Source: Carnegiea gigantea (Eukaryota; Streptophyta; Magnoliopsida; Caryophyllales; Cactaceae). Taken from it: 64,000 bases of DNA. The notes below the pieces were generated by a model. It had not been told where the DNA came from and made no database searches. It saw nothing but the letters and a program-made list of their open reading frames with translations. The stretch lies in contig JAKOGI010000355.1 of assembly GCA_029747015.1 (NCBI GenBank), positions 1 through 64,000 of the forward strand. The letters run 5' to 3'. Shown one piece after another: positions 50,194 through 62,204 of this stretch; within the stretch, counting starts at the first letter, position 1; each line of letters starts with the position of its first letter. The position numbers and the translations under genes were made by a program.

Positions 50194-53100
50194 CTAGTTG
50201 GAAACTCCTTCGAACCCCATTTGAGGCTTGGCCTTTGGAGGCCTGCCCCTCGGCCTTCCGGTTTTTGTGGGTGCTGGGATCGAGCCACGATCAGCATTGC
50301 CATCTGTGTTCTCAGACGGAGATGCTTTTGGCTTTTTGACAGGAAAACTTTCAGCAGAAGCAGGGGTTTCACCTGGGCCATCCTCATCATTCCTGGGCCG
50401 ACCGCGGGGCCTAGCTGAGGCAGAAGTCGGCATCCCAGGCTCCTTGGGCTTTGGCGGCCTCCCACGTCCACGCCTGATGAAGTTTGGGTCAGGTTTCATG
50501 TAATTGTTCTTCCAGAAGATCAGCTCCCCAGTATCTTTCATCCTGTTCAAGTGGTGTCTAAGCAGTGTTGAGTGCCCCGCAGGCAGGTTTTGGTACTTCG
50601 ATTCAATGTATTTCGAAATGGAGGTCTTGTTCGAACCCATCTTCTCATTTAGGGCATCTATAGCCGCAATAATCATCTGCCAAGACAAAGAAACAAACAG
50701 TTTGAGTTATCACAAGAAAAACAGTACTCTTCCTCCCAAATAGTTTTGAAATCATTAAGATCAACTGAAAGGCGCATCCGCACATGTTAACCATGCTTAC
50801 AGACATCCAAATGCCCAAAGGCCAGCATAATAACTTCTACTCCTTTCACGAACACACTAAGGTCAAATGAGCATTAATCATTATCAACACTCAACAACCC
50901 TTTTTCTAGGCTACCCAGCACACCACAGTGCCTAAGACATAGCAATTACAAACTAGAAACAAGGAAGACTTATCTTTTTGGCTGCAGAAAGAAGATTAGG
51001 GAAAAGGCCATTGACAATGCAGCTTGAACAAATCAGGTCTTAGATTTTACAGCGAGAAAAAGTTCTGAAGCAAGATCATAAGAACATGTGCTGCAGGATA
51101 AGGATAAAGGAGACTTAAGAAAATATGAGTATATCTTAATATTGGCATATATGAAGCATTTTGTCTTCATAGGTTATATTTTGGGAATATTATCTTTTTG
51201 TTTATCCTTTTTAGCTAGTGAATAATATCTGTTAGATTAGGTCTCTATTTGTTTCCTTAATGTTTTAGGTTTCTTTTTTATTTAAACTTGTCTATTATAT
51301 AGTAGGAGGTAAACTTGAATGAATTGAATACTAAGTATTTGAGAACTTGTTTCTTTAATGTTTTAGGTTTCTTTTCTAATAGGCTAGAAAACTAAATCTT
51401 AATAAATATCACTAAATATCCTTATTTTGATTGTCCTAATATATGCTTAAAAATAACCTATGAAAATAATAATAAAAATACAAAAAATACCCAATATCAA
51501 AATATTCTAATTTTCTTGATCTTTTTACCAATTCTTTACTCCTATCCTGCATCAACATACTATCAAAATGAAGATCACCCTCAAAGATATGCGACAACGG
51601 AAGCCAAACAGCAAACACCAACATAAAGCTGCTAAAGTTGAAACTGTTCAAAAGGGAGCTTAAAAAGCCTCACACCTCAACCAAACGTCCTCTATAACAC
51701 CATTAACAGTGTTCAAACACAGAAAAACACACAACAGGCAGTACAGAAGCATAAAGGTAAAAGGGGACCCAGGATACAAGTAAAAGCAAAAGTGCAAGCT
51801 ATCCTAAATACCCTGCATACTCTAGAAATAAGGATGAATCATACCATGCTCCCATCTACTTCTTATTCATTCACATCAAATCAATAGAATTGCTCATATA
51901 TTCTGTTGCCACACATGGGAGAATGCGCTGTCTGGAATATGGTATCAACGCTAGGAAATATATGACCAAAGGCTTGTGGCCCCACTTCAGTAACAAAAAA
52001 TATATATATTTAAACGCAAAGATAAATCCACCAGAAAACATAATTTGAAAAAAGCAAAAGAGAAAGCAATTGCTAAACTGTTCAGGCAAAGGGCACAAAA
52101 CCTAAAGGAGTAAGATCATGCACAAGTGAGATGATTTTGTATTGACAAGGGGAAGAGATGTAACTAGTTGGCCACTAAGAAGCTTGGCGGGCACTTAAAA
52201 AATCCTTTAACAAGCTTCTTAAGACATAAGAATGACATCTCAGAGAATTTACATACAAATCATTAGAACTCACCACCAGAAAACCTTTCAATGTATTTGT
52301 CTCCCTTTGCATAATTATTGAGAAGATTTCAGATCTAGCCAACTTACTCTATGTTGAGCGTGTTTAACTACAAAGTTCTATGAAACATGGGCTCAATAGG
52401 AGAGAGGGCAGATAGCAATTATCCCCTCAATAGCGCAAGTAGTACGATCAGAGTCCTTGAACACTTCCCTCTTTTTTTTGGTGGTTGGGGGGGGGGGGGG
52501 ATGGGATGATGGGCAAAATGACTGCATAGGATGAGTATGCACTCTCTAAACAACATTATCTCATATTGCATCACGCAAGCTCAGGGGATACCCTTTTTTT
52601 TGGGGGGGGGGGGGTGTCATTCGACAAGAGAACCTAGCAAAGAAGATTTGACACCAAAAATCTCCTTATTGGTAACGCCTAAGAGGCCATACTAAAAACC
52701 TCCACACCTATCAAAAATATGCTCCTATCAGCAATCTCAAATTTCCCAAAAGCCTCAAAGTATATCTCAGGTCTGTTTTTTAATGTTCAACGATCAACTC
52801 ATCAAATAAGCTAACACAAAGCAAGAACGCCGTCATAAATGGACACCCAATGAGGGCAATGTAATCCAATGAATCATATTACACTAAGGCCTTGCTCCTT
52901 TTACCTTTGTTTCCTAAAATTTCAAATTTCTCCACGATCTGCCCTTTATATCCTCCAATTTTTAACTTTCTCCAAATTCCACATATTTCGCCAGATTTAA
53001 AATCTCTCAATACTAGGAATCTCAATCTAACTCGAAATAGCCCCTATGCTTGTAAGGGTAGCACTACTGACGACACATCCTTGGTAGTTCTGGTTGTTGT

Positions 53101-54455
53101 GCAGACCTTGATGTATCCAAAATATCAAATTTTAAATCCCAAACTTATTTCTTCTATAATTCCACAGATTTCTCCAAACTCAAACAAGAATAATTCAGAT
53201 GAACACTGTATGGCTTAAAACTACTCAAAGTGAACATGTTAACAACATGTTAGCTACCCAATATGCATTGAACTTTATGCACCCTTCCCTTACACGCCCT
53301 ATAATAACCTTCAATTAAAACTTCTCCATTACCCCAGAGCTCCTATAAAACATGAATCAAACAATCTCACGGCTCTTCATTCACTGTCTAACATCACCCC
53401 TTCCCCCTAACCCAAGAAAAAGGCAGTAACTTGCCACAACCAATTCTCAATTGGAATAACAACACTCAATCCAATTGTATCCCACCACTAGTAGGGTCAA
53501 GATGAAGACAGGCAACTTTATCCCAAATGAGTGAATGAAAACTATAAAAGAAAGCAGCAGTTTTCAAAGCTGTTATCCGACCAGTAATTACTAATTAAAT
53601 CAACCCCTTATCTCAAATCCTGATAGACCTTTCAAGGTGTGTTTTATGACAGTGATATAGTTAAGCGTTCACGTTTCAGGAACAGCAGGGACATCTTGCA
53701 TGAGCCATTTCACAGACTAGTCATCCATTCCAACACCTTCCACTAAATCTTAAATCACAGAAACTGCAAGGAATATTCCAAAATTACAAAATACAACCAA
53801 CCACCCCCCCCCCTGCAAAACAAAAGGGAAAAGAAAAGAAACCCAGCCCAATTTACTTATTTTTTTAACAAAAAACCATAATTCCAAAGAGCTCCGGAGA
53901 ATTCAAAAAGATTGAAACTTTGGTGGAAAGAACAATGCAAGGCATGGCAATAAATTTTAAAATTAAAAGCCCACCAAAAAAATAATTAAAGGGGGGAAGA
54001 AGATGGAGCCTTTTTCGGTTGCATACAGCTGGGGAGCACAAATATAGAAACACTTGACAACAAAAATAAACAATTAGGGAAACCAGAATGGAAAGTGAAA
54101 GAATCATTTTAATACACACTACATTATTATTTGCAAAACCCTGGAACCCAAAATGCATTTCCAGTCGACTAACCCACCCTCCTCACAAATGGCTTAAAAT
54201 GCATTTCCCTTTTCAAATTCACCCCATTTTCCCTTATTTTTTTTTTTGTGGGGTGACCTAATTTTGGACAAAAATACAGACAATTCGAAGAAATCAGGAC
54301 CCAATTCGGGTTAAAATTGAGAAATCGAGTAAAAAAGGGAGAGATTTGAAGTGAATAATTAGAGAGTGAAAAGGGAAAGGGGGTGATTGTAATTGTAATT
54401 GTACCTCAGGATAGGGAGGGAGGAAGTGAGGTTTATTGACCTCTTCAGTGGCCAT
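50194..54455 (-). CDS. HMGA: HMGA (HMG-Y-like) AT-hook protein, two exons
   Basis: Plant HMGA architectural chromatin protein binding the minor groove of AT-rich DNA in the nucleus. Exon 1 is 54405-54455 (MATEEVNKPHFLPPYPE) and exon 2 is 50194-50676, joined in phase 0 across GT-AG (3,728-bp intron) to 177 residues. An H1/H5-type globular domain spans about 10-80 (core YIESKYQNLPAGH, LLRHHLNRMKDTGELIF, KNNYMKPDPNF). Three AT hooks follow: RGRGRPPK 86-93, RPRGRPR 106-112 and GRPRGRPP 157-164. The family usually has four hooks; a lysine-rich VKKPKASP between hooks 2 and 3 may be a lost one. The ATG at 54455 is the first in frame. The frame stays open upstream through a (CAA)7 run to a GTG at 54497, which is not a normal plant start. 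Intact and probably expressed. Confidence 0.93.
52472..52500 (+). repeat. T(n)G(n) homopolymer junction
   Basis: Eight T, GGTGGTT, then fourteen G. Confidence 0.85.
52594..52614 (+). repeat. T(n)G(n) homopolymer junction
   Basis: Eight T directly followed by thirteen G, only about 95 bp from the previous tract. Confidence 0.85.
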
Positions 54456-54879
54456 TGGAGTTGGTGGATGTTGTTGTTGTTGTTGTTGTTGCCCCACCAG
54501 GGAAGAGAGAGGAGAGAGAATATTTGGTGCGTTGAATGAAAGAAAGGGAGGGGAGGGAGAAGGAGGGGGGGGGCTGGGACTGTTGTTTTCGCAGGTTTGA
54601 AGGGGCGGACGGATGTAAAAAAGAAAGACTGTGATTTAAAGGCCTACAAAAAATAAAAAAAATTTAATTCATTTTTTCATTAAAAAGGGTAATGCCGGGT
54701 GGTTGTTTTTTTCCTCCCTTTCCTTTCTTTTCCTTTCCTGTTCTTTTTTTTATTCATCTAATCGACGGCTCGTAATGCTTCATCGGTCTGTCATCCGATG
54801 GTTACTGTTCTCCTCTGCAGTTCTTGGTCAGGATCAATGACGTGGCACTATTCATTCATTTCTTATTTTTTATTTGTAA

Positions 54880-56216
54880 GAGCATTACCCGTGCGAGTTT
54901 TATTTTGTGAAACTCTGACATATCAGCATAAGTTTTACAGTTCTGAAACTTACATTTCTTTATTTTTTCAACCAATAAAACTCATTTCAGTACAAATAAT
55001 TGAATATTTATTGATGGAGCCCACAACTAAACATATTTTATTTGTTTTATGTTGTCAAATTTGTTTTTGCATATTGGGTTTTGTATAAGTTAAAAATAAA
55101 TTTTATTTTCCAAATGAAAAAATATGTAATTTATGTTTTTGAAAAATGTATTAATTTATTTTGAAGTATCTAAAAATTGATGAGTTAAGTTGTATTGGTT
55201 GAACGATTGAAAGCATACGGAATATAATGTAGAATGCAATTAATACAAACGCAAATATAAGGATTGACATTGAAGAAAATTACAACCCGAGTGTTCGATA
55301 TTTAAAACACTAATTTAGATGACGAAAAAAAACACAACACAAGTGAATGACGAATAACCCTTAACACCTATGGTTGTGAGCTTTGTCATTTTCTTACATA
55401 TTTCTTACCTTATCATTTTTTGTGTCTTTATAAAATAAAACATTCACACATTCAATTTCTAACATATTGTAAACAACAACAAAATTAATTTCTAAAATCA
55501 AGCATTTAATAAATTGTAAGTAACAAATATTTAATAAATTTCTAAAATCAAGCATTCAACAAAAACTTTGAATTACTTACAATTACCTTCACTTCACTTT
55601 AGTCTTCAATTTAATGAAAAACTCCAAAATATGTCTACAAAATTCCACAAAACAGAATACATTAGTTACAATATCAAAGTAAAATTATTTTTACAAAACT
55701 AAAACCAACTACATAACAATTATTATTACTTACCTAAATTTGGACCTCTTGCAACTTCAATTTCTTCCAAATTTCATAAAACTCAAAATTATAACAATAA
55801 TTACAAAATCAGATTTGAAAGTGAGAGAGAAAGGTAGATGAATTTTTGCAAAAATGTTGGATGTATTTATAAAGAACAAAATTTAACCCAAAAAAAAATT
55901 TACTAGGCTAAAATAGTCGTTGGACATCATATCCCATGTCCAACGGCTACTTCGGCCCACTTCCCAAGCCCAGGCCCCCCGTCCCCAGCTTTTCCTTTTT
56001 TTAAATTTTCCATCAAAACGCATCGCTTCACGTATAACTGCCATGCAAAGCGCTGCGTTTCACCCCGCTAGAAGACAAAAAAAAAAAAATAGAACACAGG
56101 GTAGCACGCTTGGTCGGTCTGCCACGTGTGTACCTGCCCCATGTTCCCCGCTGCCACAACCCCCACGACACGCGGGGCCCACCTCTTGCCTTCCGTTCCA
56201 TCTGCTGCCAGTGCTC
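54880..56216 (-). mobile_element. PIF/Harbinger-like non-autonomous element
   Basis: Flanked by TAA at 54877-54879 and 56217-56219. The ends GAGCATTACCC and, from the opposite strand, GAGCACTGGCA are imperfect inverted repeats of the abundant plant GAGCA-type Harbinger terminus. The minus strand inside has a leader-like stretch (TTTATAAATACATCC near 55860-55875, then CT-rich). No transposase is present. At 55914-55949 lies a 14-bp hairpin (TAGTCGTTGGACAT and its partner). The element lies 425 bp upstream of the HMGA start codon, so it may affect that promoter. Confidence 0.6.
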
Positions 56217-56219
56217 TAA

Positions 56220-57289
56220 GTTGTATGTTTGTTCCCTGTGTAATGCACGCTATAGTTTTTTTGATTTTTTTGTTTGTAATAAATGTATATATAAAATAAT
56301 AAATTATTTAATATTTTATGTTGTATACAAAAAAAATTTTAAATTTTTTTTAAAAATTCAATAATTTTCAAATACAAAGTATAGTTATTAGGTGGTACAA
56401 AATAAAATAAATCATCAAATTGAGATTCTCATGTATTAAAATACATTGTGATTAAACTAGATGAATATTCATACACATGTCAGATATTAATGAATTTGAT
56501 ACATGATTCATTGTATATTGCCAGAATCCGTAGTTCCGTAATAAGGCATAACATAAAAGTATCACACACTTTCACATATCATAATAAGAATGAGAATATG
56601 TGTTAGAGGAAACATAATCTTGTCACCCAAAAATTGTTAATATTGGCTTGGATTCTTGTATTCTAATAAATTATCTTCTCACATCTTTTAATAATGAGGA
56701 TAAGAAACTTTCTTTAAAAACGGGGGTGAATTATGTAAGAGCTACGTGCGTTAGAAAATTAGGAGGTTTCATTTCGTTTTCCTATATCGACGTGATGCAT
56801 GCAAATTTTTGGATTTTTTCAATTGCAATAGCTATTTGTGAATTATTTAAGTTATGTTATAATTATAAATTCATGTGGGTCTCTTGAAATCGATCTCTTT
56901 GAGGACAGAAATGCTTGAAGAAATGAGGTTATCTACATCTAAATTTCTCCCGACCTCGCGAAAGCGAGATCTATATTGGGAGTTGTTATTGGGCAAAAAA
57001 AGAAAAATAATTTATAATCTCTTAGACTAATTGTGGATTTCTAATTACGTTTTTGAGGTTAATTGGATAGAATAATTTTATGTGATTCATGAGTTATTTA
57101 TTATTCATGTAGTAGTGTAGTGCAATATTGTGGTAAAATCGTATGAGTGTAACACCACCACCACCACCAACAACAACAACAGATCAGTTGCTCAAATCCA
57201 CTCTATATTGAGAAACATACTTCGCATTATGAGTGTGCCAACGCGAGATAAAACAGCTATATATCAGTACATAACTAGAAACAGACATG
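56220..57289. other. Intergenic, no supported gene
   Basis: AT-rich; a short ACC/ACA repeat at 57151-57180. The open frame at 56648-56887 has no recognisable domain. Confidence 0.45.
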
Positions 57290-57603
57290 GGGCAAACCCC
57301 TAGCCACAAGGCTCAGTTCCCTTCACTCCCCATTTCTCATACAGAAAAGGAAAAGCGCCTCCAGACTTGAACCTAAGATAGGCTGCACGACAATAAGGGC
57401 ACCAATCAATCCACTGCTTGATCGATAAGCAGAACTATTAACGAGTAGCTCTTTTAATTAGAATTTAATTTTAAGTTTTTGTAAGTAATTTAACAAAAGA
57501 CGTCCCTCTTTGTTGAAAAAGAAAAGAAATATGTAAAGACATTCATTTGAATTCTTGTTATTACTATACAAATTTAAGTTCGTAAAAAAGTCGGTACAGA
57601 AGA

Positions 57604-57626
57604 TTTTTTTTTTTTTGGGGGGGGGG
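57604..57626 (+). repeat. T(n)G(n) homopolymer junction
   Basis: Thirteen T followed by ten G. The corresponding place in copy B (about 59403-59415) reads only GAATTTTTAAGTAACC, so the tract differs between paralogues. Confidence 0.9.
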
Positions 57627-58042
57627 AACCATTATATTATTTCCTAAGAATTTAGCGGAAATTTGAACAAAAAACATAAACGATGAATGAACCAATGCGA
57701 ACAAACATATATCTTTTTCTTTGGTTTTTTTGTCCATCCATTGTACAGTGGTGCATGTACGTACACCGAGGGATCAACACGATAATTCACTGGGATGTGC
57801 ATGGAGAGGACATGCAGACTGCTCAAATGCTAGCCCAGGTTTGGACTGTCTGATCTGCGAAGTATAAATATAGAGATTAGTTTGAGTAGGTGAGTGGACT
57901 GAAAAATCAAAATTTAGACTATGTACTTTAAAAGCGGTGGCCAACATGCTTCTTTCTCAATACAAAGAAGGCCGCAGAAGCAGCAAAAACCAATACATGC
58001 AGCAATGGGTAAATGGAGAGAGATTAGGAAGAAAATAGCGGT

Positions 58043-58126
58043 TGTCAGAAGTGGGATTTGAACCCACGCCCTCTCACGAGGACCAGAACTTGAGTCTGGC
58101 GCCTTAGACCACTCGGCCATCCTGAC
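58043..58126 (-). tRNA. trnL-CAA: tRNA-Leu (CAA), copy A
   Basis: 84-nt minus-strand gene beginning GTCAGGATGGCCGAGTGGTC and ending in CCCACTTCTGACA. The anticodon stem CCAGA/TCTGG encloses loop CTCAAGT, anticodon CAA, reading UUG. It has the long variable arm of class II tRNAs, A and B boxes, and no intron. A TTTT terminator follows (plus-strand AAAA at 58032-58035). It appears identical to the gene at 60127-60210. Confidence 0.97.
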
Positions 58127-58336
58127 TGACGTGAAAGTGATTTAATGAAGAATATGGTCAGGGAAATAAGCATAAAAGCATAGCAAGCAAATGTCAATCA
58201 TAGTTGATATGTTGAAAATAACCGAAAATTTAATCGAATATAGCCAGTATTCAGTATGATCAATTACTTTTAAGGAGGCGTTGTTGTAGGGTGAGCCTAT
58301 GAGTCAGATGTTGTGGAAGTTCAACTTGACAAAGGG

Positions 58337-58689
58337 GATGTTTGATAAATAACTTTTTGGAGAGCTTTTTGACTAAAAAGAGTTTTTTGAGCAAAAAAAT
58401 TTAGCTGTTTGACCTAATCAAAAAGCTAATTTAGGTGTTTAATAGAATAGCATTTTGGGTTCAAAAGGCTGATTTGAAAAGGTTAAGTTGATTAGCTTTT
58501 TGGAGAATTAGCTTTTTGTCTCACAACTTTATTAGAAATAGCTAATTTCTCCAAATAATTTTTCTCCAAACAGCAAATTTAAACAGCTAATATAAATAGC
58601 TGATTCAAACAGCTAATACAAATAGCTGATTCAAATAGCTGACAGTTGATACAAACAGCTAACAGCTATTTGCCAAAGAGGGCCAAAGA
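58337..58689. mobile_element. hAT-like MITE inside copy A of the duplication
   Basis: It starts GGGGATGTTTGATAAATAAC and ends, from the other strand, CTCTTTGGCCCTCTTTGGCA; the ends are rich in AGCTGATTCAAA, AACAGCTAA and AGCTTTTTGG words. In copy B of the duplication the flanks CTTGACAAA and ATTGAACAG are directly joined (about 60412-60429), so the insertion is absent there. There is no coding capacity. Confidence 0.8.
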
Positions 58690-59104
58690 GATTATTGAAC
58701 AGTTACGGACTGAACCTTTAGCATGTCGGTCATGTCTGATAGAAGAATTAATAGATGCTTGAAGGTGCTTTCCTTTGCATAGTATGGTATAGGTTGTTGG
58801 CTTATATGTATTGATGGTTTTGGTTTTGATTGTAGCATCCTGTCTTGTTTTTTTTTGCTGTGATGGATGCTTGTATGATGTGCTTTAGCCTTTTTGGTTT
58901 GATTTAATCTAAAGCACTGTATTTGTATAATTCTATGATGTAATATAATTTTTGCTTGTTTTCAAGTCAACATATATCTTTTTGAAGAGAAATGTAAGTT
59001 AAATTATTTTTTATTTTTATTTTTTACATAGTAAGTTGAACCATTCATTAGATCCCCTTATTTGAAGGAAACTTAGTAACATAGTAAGCCCAAGTAAGAG
59101 GAGG

Positions 59105-60650
59105 GAGAAGGTGAGCCTCGGCACAAGGCTCAGTCATCCCCTTCACTCCCTATTTCTCAAACAAAAAAGAAAAGTGCCCACAAACTTGAATCTGGTGGAT
59201 GACAATAAGGGCAACAAAACAATCAATCTATTGCTAAATCAATACGTAGAACTATTAACAAGTAGCTCTTTTAGTTAGAATATTTGAGTTTTTCTAAGCA
59301 ATTTAGCGAAAGATGTTCTACCTTGGTGAACAAGAGAAGACATATATAAAGATATTCATTTGAATTCCTATTGTTTATATGCAAATTCAGGTTGGTATGG
59401 AAGAATTTTTAAGTAACCATTGCATTGTTTCCTAGGTATTTAAAGGAACTTTATACAAAAAAAATAGACAATGAATGAACCAATAGGAACAAGTTTTTTT
59501 TGTCCATCCACTATACAATCTTTCATGTATGTGCATGGATGCAGCAACGCGATAATTCACTGGGATATATTCTGCCAACGGTTGGTGTTGGGCTCGGACA
59601 TTTTTGAGACCCTTGCATTGCCTTTGTTTTCTATCTAACCAGGATACCTGTACTTTCTCACTGTCAAATATGTTGCCTGCCAACTTAATTGCCTTCTTGT
59701 GGGTATTAGCATCTTTTCGCTTGGCACAGTTCTTATTAAAGCCTTTTTTTTTTTTTTTGTGCAAATAAGACGTAAAGGTTAATGTAAACAGGATTCGAAC
59801 CTAGATTTTTAATAACAAATTTTAGAAATTTTATCAGTTGAAGTAGCTGATATCCATGTTCTTACTGGAGACTTCTCCAATTAAAGCGAAAGTTACGCAT
59901 TTATACAAATCATTCTTACTGCAGATTTTCTTTCTTCTGTTCTCCAATTTAGACTATGTACTTTAAAAGAGGTGGCCACTGGCCAGCATGCTTCTTTCTC
60001 AATACAAAGCAAGCCACAGAATGACAGAAGCAGCAAAAACCAATATAGGCGGCAGTGGGTAAACGGAGAGGGATTAGGAAGAAAATAGCTGTTGGAATTG
60101 GCGAGACAAAAACAAATGCAAAAACATGTCAGAAGTGGGATTTGAACCCACGCCCTCTCACGAGGACCAGAACTTGAGTCTGGCGCCTTAGACCACTCGG
60201 CCATCCTGACTGACGTGAGAATGATTCGCTGAAGATTAAATAGTATGACTCATCAATTCAAGCATAAAAGCATAGGAAGCAAATGTCAATCATAGTTGAC
60301 ATATTGAAAATAACCCAATTTAATCAAATAGCCTGTATTCAATATGATCAATTACTTTTAAGGAGGCATTGTTGTAGGGTGAGCCTATGAATTAGATGTT
60401 GCGGAAGTTAACCTTGACAAAATTGAACAGGTATAACTCGGACCTCATTTCTGATAGAAGAATTAATAGATGCTTGAAGGTGCTTTCTTTTGCATAGTAT
60501 GGTATAGGTTGTTGGCTTATATGTATTGATGGTTTTTCGTTTTGATTGTAGCATCATGCTTTCTTAATGGATCATGGATGCTTGTATGATGTGCTTTAGG
60601 CTCTTTGGTTTGGTTTTATCTAAAGCTGCATTTGTATAATTCTATGATCA
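59105..60650. repeat. Segmental tandem duplication, copy B
   Basis: Partner of 57290-58945. It contains extra sequence at about 59580-59930 without counterpart in copy A, including a minus-strand open stretch with Lys-rich residues that I do not recognise, and about 31 extra bases just downstream of the tRNA gene. Confidence 0.85.
60127..60210 (-). tRNA. trnL-CAA: tRNA-Leu (CAA), copy B
   Basis: Same 84-nt sequence and CAA anticodon as copy A while the flanks have diverged, suggesting selection on the gene or conversion. A TTTTT terminator follows (plus-strand AAAAA at 60120-60124). Confidence 0.97.
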
Positions 60651-61895
60651 TATAGCCCAACCTAAAAATAGCCTACCTTATGTTTGACTAAATGAACCAA
60701 TGAGATTATGTAATTTGGGACATTGTGCTAAGTCTTCCGCTTGCTTTCACTTTACCAATAAAATAATTAGAGGATGACATTTTGGAGGGAAGGGCAAGGC
60801 TTATACGTACTATACTCCTAGGAGTACATTTTTCTACAAGCCTATATCATAAAGAAATTCAATTTGATAGAAAAGTTTTATATTTATCGAGTCTTAACTT
60901 TTTTCCATCTCCTATTGTTCTTTAGGTCTTTGGTTATTATTTTTTTTTTCCTTGTGCCTAATGAGAACTCTCTTATCGGCTTTATTCTATTTTATTTTTT
61001 TTCAACACAATTAACTGCTTTACCCATGCCTTTCCCTCTCTTCTTATCCTAGCTCAAGCCCCCCCCCCCCAAAAAAAAAATCTTGAGAACTAGATCTTTA
61101 AAACCTGAAAAAATTCTAGAGTCGGATGAATTAAAGTTCAGCTGCATACTCTAATTATACTAACAAAATATACACAAAATTTATACTAACATGTTGTGAC
61201 GTAGCTAGATAATGAGAAACATTACCATAAAAATAAGGAGTTCTAATGATTAAAAAATAAAATGGACTAATCACAATATATAAATATCAATATACTTCTT
61301 GTGTACTTTTTATTGGTTGGATGATTTTATTACTCTTTTACTTTGGATTTTTCATTCATGTCTGTCTTGACGACTAGTTCGGCTCAGAATATAATTGTCA
61401 AATTTGAAAATATTTTTCTGTGATAAAGAATTAAAATTCGTCGAAGTCTTGAGACTCATGAGAAAACGAAGGGCTATAAAAGAAGATATATCATCTGTGA
61501 GTGCAATACCACTAATCTGCCGTTGAAATCTCTGCGCTCAAAATCGGTATTAATTATTACCTTTTTTTTGGTAGAACAATACTAGTACTGTTATTTTTAA
61601 TTGTCCGTATTTACTCTGGTTTTTATGTAAAGTTATGCTATTTTTTATTTAAAAATTTTTGGATGAGACTATTTCATATGAAAATATAGTGATATAAACT
61701 TTTTTATGGTTAAAATTGTAACAGTTATGTGGTGATAAGTTACTTACTTGAAAGTGACTTTTTAATTTACAAATGACCAGAACAACCCAAATGCATTATT
61801 AGTCATTCACATAATAATCAAAGGTCACTCTAAACACATTTAATTGACGTTATTTCTCAAGTACGATGGTTGTATATAAAACTAAGCAGCTGGTG
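60651..61895. other. Intergenic, no supported gene
   Basis: AT-rich, with a C12A10 tract at 61059-61080 and a decayed relative of the 39.44-kb MITE at about 61650-61850 (GGATGAGACTATTTCATATG). No gene is recognised. Confidence 0.45.
61059..61080 (-). repeat. C(n)A(n) homopolymer junction
   Basis: Twelve C followed by ten A. Confidence 0.9.
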
Positions 61896-62052
61896 AGATG
61901 GGATGGACCATCAGTGGGGTGGGTATTACTCAACATAGAAGGTGCTTCGAAAGGCAAGCCTGAACCGGTTGCAGGAGGAAGGGTTCTCCGAGGGGATTGC
62001 TGAGAATGATACGGAGGTTTTACAACGAGCTTTGGAGTGTTGGAGTAATGGC
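61896..62052 (+). pseudogene. LINE-type RNase H relic
   Basis: The frame encodes RWDGPSVGWVLLNIEGASKG, then GGRVLRGDC and, after stops, GGFTTSFGV. This matches the RNase H domain that follows reverse transcriptase in plant non-LTR elements (consensus GWVKLNTDGASKGNPG). The first catalytic aspartate position is Glu here, and at least three stops are present. It is a short dead fragment, next to the copia element at the right edge. Confidence 0.7.
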
Positions 62053-62204
62053 ACCCCAAAAGGGTGTCTACTTACTCTCTCTATCTCTTTTGTTGTCCCA
62101 CATGGAACCTTTGGGAGTGGCTTAAAGAATTTATATATCCCACTTTTCTTACACTTGTTGAATAACTAGAAGCCATGTTTTAAGGGGGTTGAGGGGACTT
62201 GGGC

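Larger units (their letters stand above)
50677..54404 (-). other. Large HMGA intron
   Basis: A 3.7-kb intron without a recognisable inner gene. It contains two T(n)G(n) tracts (52472-52500 and 52594-52614), a C10 run near 53805-53814 and many A-rich stretches. The open frame at 52892-53218 on the plus strand has no recognisable domain. Confidence 0.75.
57290..58945. repeat. Segmental tandem duplication, copy A
   Basis: Collinear with 59105-60650 over most of its length. Shared landmarks include CACAAGGCTCAGT, CAGAACTATTAAC, TAATTCACTGGGAT, a tRNA-Leu gene, GGAGGCGTTGTTGTAGGGTG and TTGAAGGTGCTTTCCTTTGC. Copy A alone carries the T(n)G(n) tract at 57604-57626 and a MITE at 58337-58689. Divergence is moderate. 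Confidence 0.85.

Noticed and set aside
52892..53218. 108-codon plus-strand open frame in the HMGA intron
   Set aside because: Low-complexity composition and no domain; likely chance.
54405..54497. HMGA start at 54497 giving a 191-residue protein
   Set aside because: The codon there is GTG, not ATG; the first in-frame ATG is at 54455 and matches the family N-terminus.
59785..59815. B-box-like GGATTCGAACCTAG word
   Set aside because: Isolated motif without A box or cloverleaf.
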